A program made the position numbers and the translations under genes. Below are positions 8,292-20,948 of a stretch of 48,885 nt of DNA, in pieces. The notes beneath the pieces are model-generated. The model was given only the letters and a program-made list of their open reading frames with translations, was not told where the DNA came from and did no database searches. This DNA is from an uncultured Clostridia bacterium (lineage in GTDB: Bacteria; Bacillota; Clostridia; Oscillospirales; Oscillospiraceae): assembly GCA_947165595.1 (NCBI GenBank), contig CAMVAV010000011.1, positions 1-48,885 on the forward strand, in the 5' to 3' direction. The stretch's first letter is position 1. Every line of letters begins with the position of its first letter.

Positions 8292-9368
8292 TCAGCCGAC
8301 GGCGTCGAGGGAGAGGCCCCTGTCTGCCGCCAGCGCGGCGTACCACTCCTGCAGGACGTCGACAGGCGCCTCCGCGCCGGGATCGAGGGAGATGCGATAG
8401 AGGGTCTCATAACCGAAGGAGCCGTTGCCGTAGCTGCCGTAGACCTGGCGGACATAGGTGTTGTCGCCCGTAAAGAAGTCCAGGCGCATATTTTCGTCCG
8501 GGAAGCCGAGAACGACGTATTCGCCGTCCGGCGCTTCGCTTTCGTCCGTCCACTCGAACATGACGCCGGTCATCAGCCGCTCCAGATAGGGCTTCCGGTC
8601 CACGTTTCCGGGCTCCAGCGGGCCGAGGGCGGTGGTGCTGAGCGTGTAGCGCAGGTCGTCGGTGTAGGCGAGGCGGGCGAGGTACATATCGACGTCGGTA
8701 TTGCCGCGGTGCTCGGGGCTGAGCGAGGGGTTGTCCGCGAGGAAGGTCTCGCGGACCGTCGCCGCCCAGTCGTTCAGCTCGCTCCACTGGGCAAGGTCGG
8801 GGCTGTTCGGGTCGGGAATCGTCTCATAGCTCTCGCGGACGAAGCGCACGTCGGTGGGAGTGTAGAGCATGTAGTAATGGCCGCTCGCGTCCCTGGCAAA
8901 GACCTCCGCGCCGGACATGTCGTAGCACAGCTGCTCCTGCAGCTCCGATTCGCTGAGGACGCCGATGCTGAACAGCAAGCCGTCGCCCCAGTCCTCGCCG
9001 GGGTGCAGCTTTTCGCCCGCCTCGACCGACGCCTTTTCCGACGCCTGGAAAAGCGTCGTTCCGTCCTGCGGCGTTTCCGTGACCAGCAGCTCGGCGTACT
9101 CCCTGGGAATGCGGAGCCTGAGCGCGCCGTTGGTGAGGAAGATATCGTCGCCGCTGTCGGGCTCCGGGGCGGGCGATGGCTCCGGCGCGGGCTTTGTCGC
9201 GGAGGGCGCGGGCGAGGGTTCCGGGGCGGTCGACGGACCGGAATAGGTCTGCGTCGGCGCACTGTTTACGGTTGACGGTTCGGGGGTTGACGACTGGCAG
9301 CCCGCGAGGCAGAGCGCAAGCGCGGCTGCGACGGTGAGACACGCGAGGGCGGGCAAAAAGCGTTTCAT
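8292..9368 (-). CDS. secreted lipoprotein of unknown function
   Basis: A 358-residue protein starting MKRFLPALACL at 9368. It has a lipoprotein signal peptide ending in the lipobox LAGC (Cys at about residue 22), then a Pro/Ser/Thr/Ala-rich linker (about residues 25-70) and a globular region that begins DDIFLTNGALRLRIPREYAELLV. It should be attached to the outer face of the membrane by its lipidated Cys. I do not recognise the globular domain. The gene lies 83 bases downstream of clpB on the same strand but has its own promoter. The stretch between its stop and the argS terminator (8177-8291) holds no clear gene. Confidence 0.7.
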   Translation of the reverse strand: MKRFLPALACLTVAAALALCLAGCQSSTPEPSTVNSAPTQTYSGPSTAPEPSPAPSATKPAPEPSPAPEPDSGDDIFLTNGALRLRIPREYAELLVTETPQDGTTLFQASEKASVEAGEKLHPGEDWGDGLLFSIGVLSESELQEQLCYDMSGAEVFARDASGHYYMLYTPTDVRFVRESYETIPDPNSPDLAQWSELNDWAATVRETFLADNPSLSPEHRGNTDVDMYLARLAYTDDLRYTLSTTALGPLEPGNVDRKPYLERLMTGVMFEWTDESEAPDGEYVVLGFPDENMRLDFFTGDNTYVRQVYGSYGNGSFGYETLYRISLDPGAEAPVDVLQEWYAALAADRGLSLDAVG

Positions 9369-9402
9369 GACGGTCACATCCCTTTCCATGATTTGCGGAG
9401 AC

Positions 9403-9431
9403 ATTCTATCACAAATCACGGTCCTCGGCAA
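9403..9431 (-). promoter_or_regulatory. promoter of the lipoprotein gene
   Basis: On the minus strand, TTGCCG (9431-9426), a 17-base spacer and TAGAAT (9408-9403) lie about 35 bases before the start. A CGGTCCTC/GAGGACCG inverted repeat with a large loop surrounds the -35, but it is not a convincing clpB terminator. Confidence 0.55.
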
Positions 9432-9451
9432 GCCCCCGCGGCACGATTCGG

Positions 9452-12046
9452 TCAGAGGACCGTCAGCGCGCCGTTTTGCACGTCCACGGTCAGCGTCTGC
9501 CCGCCCTCGACCTGGTCGGCGATGATGCGGCGCCCGATCAGCGTCTCGACCGTGTGCTGCACGTAGCGGCGCAGCGGGCGCGCGCCGTAGACCGGGTCGT
9601 AGGCGGCGTCGATGATGAAGCGCTTCGCCTCGTCCGTCAGCGCCACATGGAGCTGCTTGTCGGCGAGACGGCGGTTGAGGTCGTCCGCGAGCAGGTCGAT
9701 GATGTGGGTGATGTTGTCCTTCGTAAGCGGCTTGTAGAACACGATCTCGTCCAGCCGGTTGAGGAACTCGGGGCGGAACGAGCGCTTGAGCAGCTCGTTG
9801 ACCTGATCGCGCGCCGTTTCGCTGATCTCGCCGTTTTCGCCGATGCCGTCGAGCAGGAACTGGCTGCCGAGATTGGAGGTCAGGATGATGATGGTGTTCT
9901 TGAAATCCACCGTCCGTCCCTGCGAGTCGGTGATGCGCCCGTCGTCGAGCACCTGCAGCAGCACGTTGAACACGTCGGGGTGCGCCTTCTCCACCTCGTC
10001 GAACAGCACGACGCTGTAGGGCTTGCGGCGCACCGCCTCGGTGAGCTGGCCGCCCTCGTCGTAGCCGACGTAGCCCGGGGGCGCGCCGATCAGACGGGAG
10101 ACCGAGAATTTCTCCATATACTCGCTCATGTCGATGCGCACGAGATTCTTCTCGCTGTCGAACAGCGCCTCCGCCAGCGTCTTGGCAAGCTCCGTCTTTC
10201 CGACGCCCGTGGGTCCGAGGAACAGGAACGAGCCGATCGGCCTGTTCGGGTCCGCGATGCCCGCCCGGGAGCGCAAAATAGACTCAGAGACGAGCCGTAC
10301 TGCCTCGTCCTGCCCGATGACGCGCCTGTGCAGCACGTCCTCCAGATGCAGCAGCTTCTCGCGCTCGCCCTCCATCAGGCGGGACACGGGGATGCCGGTC
10401 CAGCGCTCGATGATGCGCGCGATCTCCTCCTCCGTCACCTTGTCGCGCAAAAGCGAGCGCGCCTTGCCCTCGTTCGCGATGCGCTCCTCGTCCTCCAGCT
10501 GCCGCCGCAATCCGGGGATCGTGCCGTACTGGAGCTCCGCCGCGCGGTTGAGGTCGTACTCCCGCTGCGCCTGCTCCAGCGCGGCGTTGGCGGTCTCCAG
10601 CTCCTCGCGCAGCTTCTGCACCTTGCCGATGGCGTTCTTTTCGTTGTCCCACTGCGCCTTCTTGGCGTTGAACTCGTCGCGCAGGTCGCTGAGCTCGCGC
10701 TGAATCTCGGCGAGATGCTCCTTCGAGAGGGCGTCGTCCTCCTTTTTGAGCGCCGCCTCCTCGATCTCGTGCTGGATGATGCGGCGCTGGATGACGTCCA
10801 GCTCCGTCGGCATCGAATCGATCTCCGTGCGGATCATCGCACAGGCTTCATCGACTAAGTCTATCGCCTTATCGGGCAGAAAGCGGTCCGAGATGTAGCG
10901 GTCGGACAGCGTCGCCGCGGCGATGAGGGCGCCGTCGGTGATCTTGACGCCGTGGTAGACCTCATAGCGCTCCTTGAGCCCGCGCAGGATGGCGATGGCG
11001 TCCTCGACCGAGGGCTCGTCCACCATCACCGGCTGGAAGCGCCGCTCGAGCGCCGCGTCCTTTTCGATGTACTGGCGGTACTCGTTGAGCGTGGTGGCGC
11101 CGATGCAGTGCAGCTCCCCGCGGGCGAGCATGGGCTTGAGCAGGTTTCCGGCGTCCATGCTGCCCTCGGTCTTGCCCGCGCCGACGATGGTGTGCAGCTC
11201 GTCGATGAACAGCAGGATCCGCCCCTCGCTCCTGCGCACCTCGTTGAGGACCGCCTTGAGCCGCTCCTCGAACTCGCCGCGGTACTTCGCGCCCGCGACC
11301 AGAGCGCCCATGTCCAGCGAGAAGATCGTCTTGTCCTTCAGGCTGGACGGGACGTCGCCCTTGACGATCCGCTGGGCGAGCCCCTCGGCGATGGCGGTCT
11401 TGCCGACGCCGGGCTCGCCGATGAGCACGGGGTTGTTCTTGCTCTTGCGGCTGAGGATGCGGATGACGTTGCGGATCTCGTCGTCGCGCCCGATGACGGG
11501 ATCCAGCTTGTTCGAGCGCGCCCGCTCCACAAGGTCCGTGCCGTACTTCTGCAGCGCCGCGTAGGTCTCCTCGGGGTTGTCGCTCGTGACGCGCTGGTTG
11601 CCCCGCACGGACGAGAGCGCCTGCATCGCCGACTCCTTGGTGATGCCGTAGACGCGGAACAGCTCGCGCAGCGTGTTGTTTGCCTTGTCCAGAAGACCGA
11701 GGAACAGATGCTCGACGGAAACGTACTCGTCCTTCATGGACTTAGCGACACTTTCGGCAGAATGGAACGCCGCGTCCACATCCTGCGCGATATAGACCTT
11801 GCCTGCCTCCCGGCCGTAGCCCGACACCTTGGGCAGCTTGCCGATCTCGCCGAGAACCGCGCTTTCAAAGCTTCCGGCGTTCAGCCCCATCGAGGCGAGA
11901 AGCTGCGGGATCAGCCCCTCCCCGTCGCTGACCAGCGCGCACAGCAGATGCAGCTGCTCCACCGTCTGGTTGCCGTTCTCCTGCGCGATGGCCTGCGCGT
12001 TCTGGACCGCGGCGATCGACTTTTGAGTATACTGATTCATGTTCAT
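9452..12046 (-). CDS. clpB: ATP-dependent disaggregating chaperone ClpB
   Basis: An 864-residue Hsp100 chaperone. In order: N-terminal Clp repeat domain (about 1-145), AAA-1 with Walker A GEPGVGKT (about residue 207) and [11 protein letters not shown], a long coiled-coil middle domain (about 405-525, rich in Glu, Arg and Leu heptads), AAA-2 with Walker A GPTGVGKT (about 608), and the C-terminal D2-small domain. The middle domain distinguishes ClpB from ClpC/ClpA. It works with DnaK to pull apart aggregated proteins after heat stress. The start is ATG 12046 behind GGGAGG. It is headed by a CIRCE element, so HrcA control is expected. Confidence 0.97.
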   Translation of the reverse strand: MNMNQYTQKSIAAVQNAQAIAQENGNQTVEQLHLLCALVSDGEGLIPQLLASMGLNAGSFESAVLGEIGKLPKVSGYGREAGKVYIAQDVDAAFHSAESVAKSMKDEYVSVEHLFLGLLDKANNTLRELFRVYGITKESAMQALSSVRGNQRVTSDNPEETYAALQKYGTDLVERARSNKLDPVIGRDDEIRNVIRILSRKSKNNPVLIGEPGVGKTAIAEGLAQRIVKGDVPSSLKDKTIFSLDMGALVAGAKYRGEFEERLKAVLNEVRRSEGRILLFIDELHTIVGAGKTEGSMDAGNLLKPMLARGELHCIGATTLNEYRQYIEKDAALERRFQPVMVDEPSVEDAIAILRGLKERYEVYHGVKITDGALIAAATLSDRYISDRFLPDKAIDLVDEACAMIRTEIDSMPTELDVIQRRIIQHEIEEAALKKEDDALSKEHLAEIQRELSDLRDEFNAKKAQWDNEKNAIGKVQKLREELETANAALEQAQREYDLNRAAELQYGTIPGLRRQLEDEERIANEGKARSLLRDKVTEEEIARIIERWTGIPVSRLMEGEREKLLHLEDVLHRRVIGQDEAVRLVSESILRSRAGIADPNRPIGSFLFLGPTGVGKTELAKTLAEALFDSEKNLVRIDMSEYMEKFSVSRLIGAPPGYVGYDEGGQLTEAVRRKPYSVVLFDEVEKAHPDVFNVLLQVLDDGRITDSQGRTVDFKNTIIILTSNLGSQFLLDGIGENGEISETARDQVNELLKRSFRPEFLNRLDEIVFYKPLTKDNITHIIDLLADDLNRRLADKQLHVALTDEAKRFIIDAAYDPVYGARPLRRYVQHTVETLIGRRIIADQVEGGQTLTVDVQNGALTVL

Positions 12047-12138
12047 GACAGAATCCTCCCTTCCTCCGATTTTTTTACTGGCCAGAGTATAGCGGGAGCC
12101 TGTGAACAAAGATAGGCGTTTTTGTGAACAGACTGTGA

Positions 12139-12168
12139 ATTTTAGCACTCTCGACAATAGACTGCTAA
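12139..12168 (-). promoter_or_regulatory. CIRCE operator overlapping the clpB promoter
   Basis: TTAGCACTC (12142-12150), nine bases, GACTGCTAA (12160-12168). This is the HrcA-binding CIRCE inverted repeat (TTAGCACTC-N9-GAGTGCTAA) with one mismatch in one arm. On the minus strand the same bases supply a promoter: TTAGCA (12168-12163), an 18-base spacer and TAAAAT (12144-12139), so bound HrcA would cover both hexamers. Transcription would start about 85 bases before clpB. The rest of 12047-12301 holds only leader sequence and the divergent promoter region of the GGDEF gene. Confidence 0.85.
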
Positions 12169-12301
12169 AAGCAATAGAACGCGTTGGACCTGCGGGCCGC
12201 TGCCGGGGCTTGAAACCGGCGCGGTTTCGTGATAAACTATAATTTACCCGTCCTGTGCGGGTGAGATCGGCGCGGCAGCTGCGCCGGAAGGAGGTGACAG
12301 G

Positions 12302-13495
12302 ATGAACGAAGAGATGCTGAGCGGCTTTCTGCGAATCTACGCCGCGATCCATTTTGTCTTTTTCCTGTTTGCCGTTACCCTTCTGCGGCGGTTCAGCGCC
12401 GATATCGCCACAAAGCTCGAATACAACGCGTTCCGCTTCCTGATCCGCGTGTATCTGGCGTATCTGACGCTCAGCGTCACCTGCACGTTCGTCGAGTACG
12501 GCACCGCTGTCCTGCCGCACGCGCTGGTGTGGGCGATCTGGCTGGGGACCATCTTCTCCGCGGTGCTGATCGCGCTCTCGCTCTATATGTTCGCCGTTCT
12601 GCGCTACGCGCCGCACCTCACCAAATGGCGCTGGTTCACGCCGTTGACGCTCACGCCCATCTTTGTCATCGCCGCGATGCTGCTGTTTTCAATAAAAAAC
12701 GGGATGGTCATCCGCATCACGCCGGACGACCGCGCCGTATACGGGCCGTTTTACTGGGTGCTTTCGGTGGTGATGATCCTCTATTTTGCCGCGATCGTGA
12801 CCTTCGTGTTCCATCAGTACGAAAAAAGCCGCTCCTATGTCAAGCGCGCCCAGCTCCGCGCGCTGATCTCGTCGGTCCTCTTCATCTGCGTCTCCGGCGC
12901 GATGGACCTGATCTTCGCGCGGGATCACCTTTCGATCCTGCCGACGGCGACGCTCGCGTCCATCATTTCCCTTTATATCAGCATGCAGGAATCCGGCATC
13001 TACACCGATACCCTCACCGGCATGAACAACCGCCGCAAGACCAGCGAGTATCTGGGCGCGCAGCTGGAGGAGCTTTCGGAGGCGTCGCCCGTCTACCTCT
13101 ATATGTGCGACGTCAATTCCTTCAAGAAGATCAACGACGAGCACGGGCACGCCGAGGGCGACCGCGCGCTGATCTGCGTGGCGGAGACGCTCAAGGCCGC
13201 CGCCGCGAAATACAATGGCTTTGCGGCCAGACTGGGCGGGGACGAGTTTTTGTTTGCGTGGTTCCCGCGCGGGCAGGGGGCGGACGCGCACGGGTCGCCG
13301 GAGGAGATCATCTCCGAGGTGGAGTCGTCGCTTGCCGCGCGCTGCGCCGCCGAAAAAAAGCCCTATGCGCTCACGGTCTCCCTCGGCTATACGCGCTGCG
13401 CGGACCCGCGCAAGCCGCTGTCCGAGTATATCCGCGAGGCGGACGAGATGCTCTACGCCCGCAAGCGTGCGTTTCACAAAAAGAATGCCGGATAG
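12302..13495 (+). CDS. membrane GGDEF protein, probable diguanylate cyclase
   Basis: A 397-residue protein with a strong GGAAGGAGGTGACAGG site before ATG 12302. Residues 1-225 contain six or seven hydrophobic helices. The GGDEF domain follows, beginning DTLTGMNNRRK (about 240) with the substrate motif LGGDEF (about 316). An intact GGDEF signature suggests synthesis of c-di-GMP from two GTP. The residues five before the motif (KYNG) are not RxxD, so the usual product-inhibition site is missing. TATAAT at 12238-12243 with TTGAAA at 12210 (22 bases apart) is a weak promoter candidate. It is convergent with a second GGDEF gene of similar layout. Confidence 0.85.
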   Translation: MNEEMLSGFLRIYAAIHFVFFLFAVTLLRRFSADIATKLEYNAFRFLIRVYLAYLTLSVTCTFVEYGTAVLPHALVWAIWLGTIFSAVLIALSLYMFAVLRYAPHLTKWRWFTPLTLTPIFVIAAMLLFSIKNGMVIRITPDDRAVYGPFYWVLSVVMILYFAAIVTFVFHQYEKSRSYVKRAQLRALISSVLFICVSGAMDLIFARDHLSILPTATLASIISLYISMQESGIYTDTLTGMNNRRKTSEYLGAQLEELSEASPVYLYMCDVNSFKKINDEHGHAEGDRALICVAETLKAAAAKYNGFAARLGGDEFLFAWFPRGQGADAHGSPEEIISEVESSLAARCAAEKKPYALTVSLGYTRCADPRKPLSEYIREADEMLYARKRAFHKKNAG

Positions 13496-13516
13496 GAGAG
13501 CATGATATAGACATAC

Positions 13517-13563
13517 AAAAATCAGCCTAAAAAGTCTATTGGCTTCGGAGGCTGATTTTTATA
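13517..13563. terminator. bidirectional terminator between two convergent GGDEF genes
   Basis: AAAAATCAGCC (13517-13527) and GGCTGATTTTT (13550-13560) form an 11-bp stem with A/T ends on both sides, giving a T-tract in either direction. It separates the genes ending at 13495 and 13660. Confidence 0.8.
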
Positions 13564-13659
13564 TAGATTTTTTAGGCAATAGAATACGGGAAAATCGACT
13601 TGGGAGAGAGAATAGAAAACGCGCGGGCGATACGCTGATAGACTCCTGGAAATGATAGA

Positions 13660-14832
13660 TCAGGCGGAAGCGCTCGCGCGCTGCTGCTTCCGGAGCTTCT
13701 TCTCCTGATAGAGCTTTTCGTCCGCGCGCTGCATGCACGCCTGAAAGCTCTCCTTCTCCGGGTCCCACTCGTCGAAGCCGACAGAGGCGGAGAGCCGGTA
13801 GGGCGTTTGATTGGCGTCGCAGATGTCGCGCAGGCCGCTGTGGATGCACTCGACCAGGGACGCAACCTCCTCCGGCTCTCTGGCGCGCGCGAGGAGAAGA
13901 AACTCATCGCCGCCGTAGCGGCAGATAAAGGGCGGCTGGCGCATGGTCCTGGAGGAGCTTTTCAGGACCTCCGCGATCAGGGTCAGCGCGCGGTCCCCCT
14001 CGGCGTGGCCGTAGGTGTCGTTGATCTGCTTGAAATCGTTGGCGTCCGCCATGACCACATAGGTCCGGACGTCTTCCCGGCGGCGAGTACGCTCCTGCGC
14101 GACGTAGCGGAGCAGCTGCCCCCGGTTGTTCAGAAGCGTCAGCGGGTCAAGGGAGATCTGATCCTCCATGGAGGTGATGAAGAAGAACAGCATCATGATC
14201 GTGCAGCCGAAGCAGAACAGCGGCGCGTTCAGAGCCGCGAGCTGGAGCACGCCGAAGAACACCACCGCCAGCGGGTACAGCCCGATCAAAAGAAGGGTCC
14301 TGCGGGAGGCCTGGTCCTCCGCCTTTCTTGCCTGCAGAAGGGAATAGACGCAGGAGGTGAGCACATAGGTCAGCGGCGCCGCCAGCATCATCGGATAGTA
14401 CAGGGCGTTGAGCTCGCAGGAGGCGTTCACCCAGAAGCCGGGCGCGGCGAGGTAAGCGACGACCATCGCCGCCGCCATCACCGCGAACGGCAGCCGGAAC
14501 AGCAGTATGCCGCGTTTGGTATTCCGCAGCGGCATCTGCTCCGCCGCGGCGGCGAACTGGAACCACTTGTAGGCAATGGCGGAGAGCAGGACAAAATTGC
14601 TGAAGTTCAGGAATACGACGGAGAAACGCGTTCGCGGGATGTTGTTGCTGATCACTCCCGCCCAGAAGATGTCCGTGGTAAAATACAGGATGTGCGCGAT
14701 GAGCGCGTGGTCAAAGTAAACCTGCTTTTCCTGCCGGTTCACGTTCACCAGGTCACGCGTCAGAAGAATGATAAAGATGAGGATGCAGACGATATTGGAT
14801 TCGGTATAAAAAAAGAAATAATCAGCCGTCAT
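13660..14832 (-). CDS. membrane GGDEF protein, probable diguanylate cyclase
   Basis: A 390-residue protein starting MTADYFFFYTESNI. The first 225 or so residues form six to seven hydrophobic helices, an unrecognised membrane sensor. A GGDEF domain follows with DPLTLLNNRGQL (about 233), ADANDFKQINDTYGHAEGDRAL and YGGDEFLLL (about 313). The catalytic signature is intact, while the I-site position reads RQPP rather than RxxD. It resembles the convergent gene at 12302 in layout but the membrane parts differ clearly, so this is not a recent duplicate. Expected to act at the inner face of the membrane. The signal sensed is unknown. Confidence 0.85.
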   Translation of the reverse strand: MTADYFFFYTESNIVCILIFIILLTRDLVNVNRQEKQVYFDHALIAHILYFTTDIFWAGVISNNIPRTRFSVVFLNFSNFVLLSAIAYKWFQFAAAAEQMPLRNTKRGILLFRLPFAVMAAAMVVAYLAAPGFWVNASCELNALYYPMMLAAPLTYVLTSCVYSLLQARKAEDQASRRTLLLIGLYPLAVVFFGVLQLAALNAPLFCFGCTIMMLFFFITSMEDQISLDPLTLLNNRGQLLRYVAQERTRRREDVRTYVVMADANDFKQINDTYGHAEGDRALTLIAEVLKSSSRTMRQPPFICRYGGDEFLLLARAREPEEVASLVECIHSGLRDICDANQTPYRLSASVGFDEWDPEKESFQACMQRADEKLYQEKKLRKQQRASASA

Positions 14833-14897
14833 GCCGATACCCTCCGTCCATGCGCCTGTCTGTCCGGCTGCATATACGCTATACTCCCATATTTTAT

Positions 14898-14926
14898 ATC
14901 ATATCCTATGGAGGCGGTAAAAGCAA
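14898..14926 (-). promoter_or_regulatory. promoter of the second GGDEF gene
   Basis: On the minus strand, TTGCTT (14926-14921), a 17-base spacer and TATGAT (14903-14898), about 65 bases before the start at 14832. Confidence 0.55.
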
Positions 14927-14981
14927 GCGATAATGCAAAAATCTGCTTGCCGCCAGGCGCCGCGGCGTGCCGGCATAAACA

Positions 14982-15010
14982 GGATCGCCGCCCTTGCGGG
15001 ACGGCGATCC
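14982..15010 (-). terminator. terminator-like hairpin after the DtxR-type gene
   Basis: GGATCGCCG (14982-14990) pairs with CGGCGATCC (15002-15010). On the minus strand the stem is followed by TGTTTATG, a weak T-tract, and on the plus strand by ATTTTATT. It lies 22 bases past the stop of the regulator gene. Confidence 0.6.
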
Positions 15011-15032
15011 ATTTTATTCGCAGATACAGGCC

Positions 15033-15455
15033 TCAGCTGCCGATGGGACCTTCCGGGTACTTTGCCGCGACAGGCTCGGAAGCTTTCGGCTCCATCATAT
15101 GAAAGTGCTTCTTGAGCGCGGCGAAGCACTCGTCGCTGATGATGTGCTCAATGCGGCAGGCGTCGTTCACGGCGATTTCGTGATCCACGCCGAGCGCGAC
15201 AAAGCACTTCGTCAGGATCGTGTGCCGCTCATAGATCTTCTCGGCGTACTCCCTTCCGATCTTTGTCAGCTTCAGCGCGCCGCCCCGTTCGATCGTCAGA
15301 AAGCCGCCCTCCTCCAGAATATGGATCGCGCGGCTGACGCTCGGACGCGAGAAGTTCAGCTCCTCGCCGACGTCGATGGAGCGAACGTAGTCCTTCTTCT
15401 GAGAAAGCACATAGATCGTCTCCAGATACATCTCGCCGGATTCCTGCAGCACCAT
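15033..15455 (-). CDS. DtxR-family metal-dependent transcriptional repressor, short form
   Basis: A 140-residue protein with an N-terminal winged helix (about residues 8-65, with VGEELNFSRPSVSRAIHILEE... as recognition region) and a dimerisation/metal domain (66-130). It lacks the C-terminal SH3-like domain of full-length DtxR. The visible metal ligands resemble DtxR/IdeR rather than MntR: Met in GEMYLETIY at the Met10 position, and the ACRIEHIIS block supplying Cys, Glu and His. This favours Fe(II)-type sensing over Mn(II), but this is inference. No metal transporter gene is adjacent, so its targets lie elsewhere. It is a monocistronic gene with its own promoter. Confidence 0.85.
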   Translation of the reverse strand: MVLQESGEMYLETIYVLSQKKDYVRSIDVGEELNFSRPSVSRAIHILEEGGFLTIERGGALKLTKIGREYAEKIYERHTILTKCFVALGVDHEIAVNDACRIEHIISDECFAALKKHFHMMEPKASEPVAAKYPEGPIGS

Positions 15456-15535
15456 GGTACCGCCTCCTCGTCGCAGTTTTGCCGAGGAAGCTCCGCCTTC
15501 CCGGTGAAAAGAGACGCTGACCTTCGGCAGCCATT

Positions 15536-15565
15536 AGAATAGCATAACAATCCCGTTCCTGTCAA
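15536..15565 (-). promoter_or_regulatory. promoter of the DtxR-type gene
   Basis: On the minus strand, TTGACA (15565-15560), an 18-base spacer and TATTCT (15541-15536), about 80 bases before the start. It lies directly after the pyrG stop at 15595. Confidence 0.7.
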
Positions 15566-15594
15566 ACCCAAAGTTGAATTTGTCCGCGGCGCGG

Positions 15595-17915
<2,321 letters not shown>

Positions 17916-17954
17916 GCGCGGCTCCCTCCTTTCCTTGAAGGCTTTCCGCCCGTC

Positions 17955-19166
17955 TCAGCGGTCGGCGTAGGCGGAGAGGATCAGCTCCGGCACGTGCGCG
18001 CGGATGAAGCCGCTGCCGCGCGCTGCGGCTGCCGCCTCGTGCAGCGAGGCGGGGATGTGGCGATAGCGGCGCAGCGTCTCCTCGTCCGCGGTGTAGAGGT
18101 TGACGTCCGCGCTCTCCGGCAGCGGCAGGCGCTTTTCAATGCCGTACAGACCGGCGCGCATCAGCAGCGCGAAGGCGAGGTACGGATTCGCCGCCGGGTC
18201 GGGGGAGCGCAGCTCGGCGCGGTACTGCTCCTGCGGCGCGGCGGGAATGCGGATGAGCTGGGAGCGGTTCTCGCTCGACCAGGTGATGTAGCCGGGCGCC
18301 TTGTTGCTGCCGAGGCGGCGGTAGGACTCCTCCAGCGGGTTGAGAAACAGCGTCAGCTCGCGCACCTTGTCCATGATGCCGGCGATGGCGAAGGGCAGAT
18401 AGTCCTGCCCGTCCTGCGCGCGGACGGAGAAGTTGATGTGCATGCCGTTGCCCGCCTCGCCCGGCAGCGGCTTGGGCGAAAAGTCGGCGGCAAGCCCGTT
18501 GCGCGCCACGATGGTCCGCACGACGGAACGGAAGGTGATGGTGTTGTCCGCCGCGGTGAGCGGGTCGGAGTAGCGGAAGTCGATCTCGTTCTGCCCCGGC
18601 CCCTCCTCGTGGTGGGCGCACTCGGGCCGGATGCCCATCTCCGAGAGGGTCAGGCAGATCTCGCGGCGGACGATCTCGCCCTTGTCCTCCGGCGCGATGT
18701 CCATGTAGTGCGCGTGGTCGCAGGGGATCTTCGTCGGCTCGCCGTTTTCGTCGGTCCGGAAGAGGTAGAATTCCATTTCCGCGCCGAAGCCGAACGAAAA
18801 GCCGGACTTCTCCGCCTCCTCCGCGGCGCGGCGCAGCAGCGCGCGGCAGTCTCCCTCGAACGGCGAGCCGTCCGGGTGGGCGACGGAGCAGAACATCCGC
18901 ACGACGCGCCCGTTTTCGGGGTGCCACGGCAGGCTCGAGAGCGTGGCGGGATCGGGGTGCAGAATGAGGTCGGAGCGCACCTCGCCGCCGAAGCCGGGGA
19001 TGGCGGAGGCGTCGAACGGGATGCCGAAGGAGAACGCGCGCTCCAGCTCGGAGGGCAGGATGGCGAGGTTTTTCTGCCGCCCGAACACGTCGCAGAACGC
19101 GAGGCGGATGAACTTCACATCCTCCTGCCGCACATACTCGATGACCTCTTGCGCCGTATAATTCAT
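17955..19166 (-). CDS. glnA: glutamine synthetase, type I family
   Basis: A 403-residue enzyme starting at ATG 19166 behind AGGGAGGG. It carries the N-terminal beta-grasp region, the metal-binding GFGAEMEFYL (about residue 125), the ATP-site NGMHINFS (about 250), APGYITWSSENRSQLIRIP (about 300) and RAELRSPDPAANPYLAFAL. It is about 40 residues shorter than typical type I enzymes. It joins ammonia to glutamate with ATP. It is the first gene of a transcript with the ANTAR regulator and is divergent from guaA. Unlike pyrG, guaA and glnN, its own leader shows no terminator, so regulator and enzyme should be made whatever the state of the antiterminator. Confidence 0.92.
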   Translation of the reverse strand: MNYTAQEVIEYVRQEDVKFIRLAFCDVFGRQKNLAILPSELERAFSFGIPFDASAIPGFGGEVRSDLILHPDPATLSSLPWHPENGRVVRMFCSVAHPDGSPFEGDCRALLRRAAEEAEKSGFSFGFGAEMEFYLFRTDENGEPTKIPCDHAHYMDIAPEDKGEIVRREICLTLSEMGIRPECAHHEEGPGQNEIDFRYSDPLTAADNTITFRSVVRTIVARNGLAADFSPKPLPGEAGNGMHINFSVRAQDGQDYLPFAIAGIMDKVRELTLFLNPLEESYRRLGSNKAPGYITWSSENRSQLIRIPAAPQEQYRAELRSPDPAANPYLAFALLMRAGLYGIEKRLPLPESADVNLYTADEETLRRYRHIPASLHEAAAAARGSGFIRAHVPELILSAYADR

Positions 19167-19205
19167 GGCCGTCCCTCCCTGAGAAAGAATCAAAAACACT
19201 GGAAA

Positions 19206-19235
19206 AGCATACAACGCGGCGCGGGCCTTTGTCAA
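19206..19235 (-). promoter_or_regulatory. glnA-nitR promoter
   Basis: On the minus strand, TTGACA (19235-19230), an 18-base spacer and TATGCT (19211-19206). The short leader to ATG 19166 contains only the ribosome-binding site and no stem-loop with a T-tract. It is back-to-back with the guaA promoter. Confidence 0.8.
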
Positions 19236-19276
19236 TAAACGATGCCCGCAATTTTCAAAAAATCCTGCGTTTTTGC

Positions 19277-19305
19277 TTGACATCCTCCGGCGGGGCACTT
19301 ATAAT
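19277..19305 (+). promoter_or_regulatory. guaA promoter
   Basis: Consensus TTGACA (19277-19282), a 17-base spacer and TATAAT (19300-19305). Transcription should begin near A19312, inside CCATTGAGAC, three bases before the hexaloop hairpin. Confidence 0.9.
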
Positions 19306-19314
19306 TATTCCATT

Positions 19315-19367
19315 GAGACAAAGACGTCCCAAAGAGCTTGTCGCGCTCTTCGAGACGTCTCTTTTTT
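19315..19367 (+). promoter_or_regulatory. guaA leader: hexaloop hairpin overlapping an intrinsic terminator
   Basis: Hairpin GAGAC-AAAGAC-GTCCC (19315-19330; one A-C mismatch in the stem) begins at the transcript's 5' end. Its loop and 3' arm are reused in the terminator, AGACGTC (19322-19328) with GACGTCT (19354-19360) and an inner AAGAGC/GCTCTT stem, followed by CTTTTTT. The hexaloop has A at position 1 and G at position 4. The terminator stands 40 bases before the gene, so guaA can be expressed only by read-through. Confidence 0.8.
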
Positions 19368-19406
19368 ATGCCGGCTGTATGCCGCACGGAAACGGAGGAA
19401 AGCATT

Positions 19407-20945
<1,539 letters not shown>

Positions 20946-20948
20946 GCG

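Noticed and set aside
8281-8300. TGAATGC/GCATTCA hairpin at the lipoprotein gene end as a terminator
   Set aside because: On the minus strand it is followed by A residues, not T, so it does not fit an intrinsic terminator for that gene.
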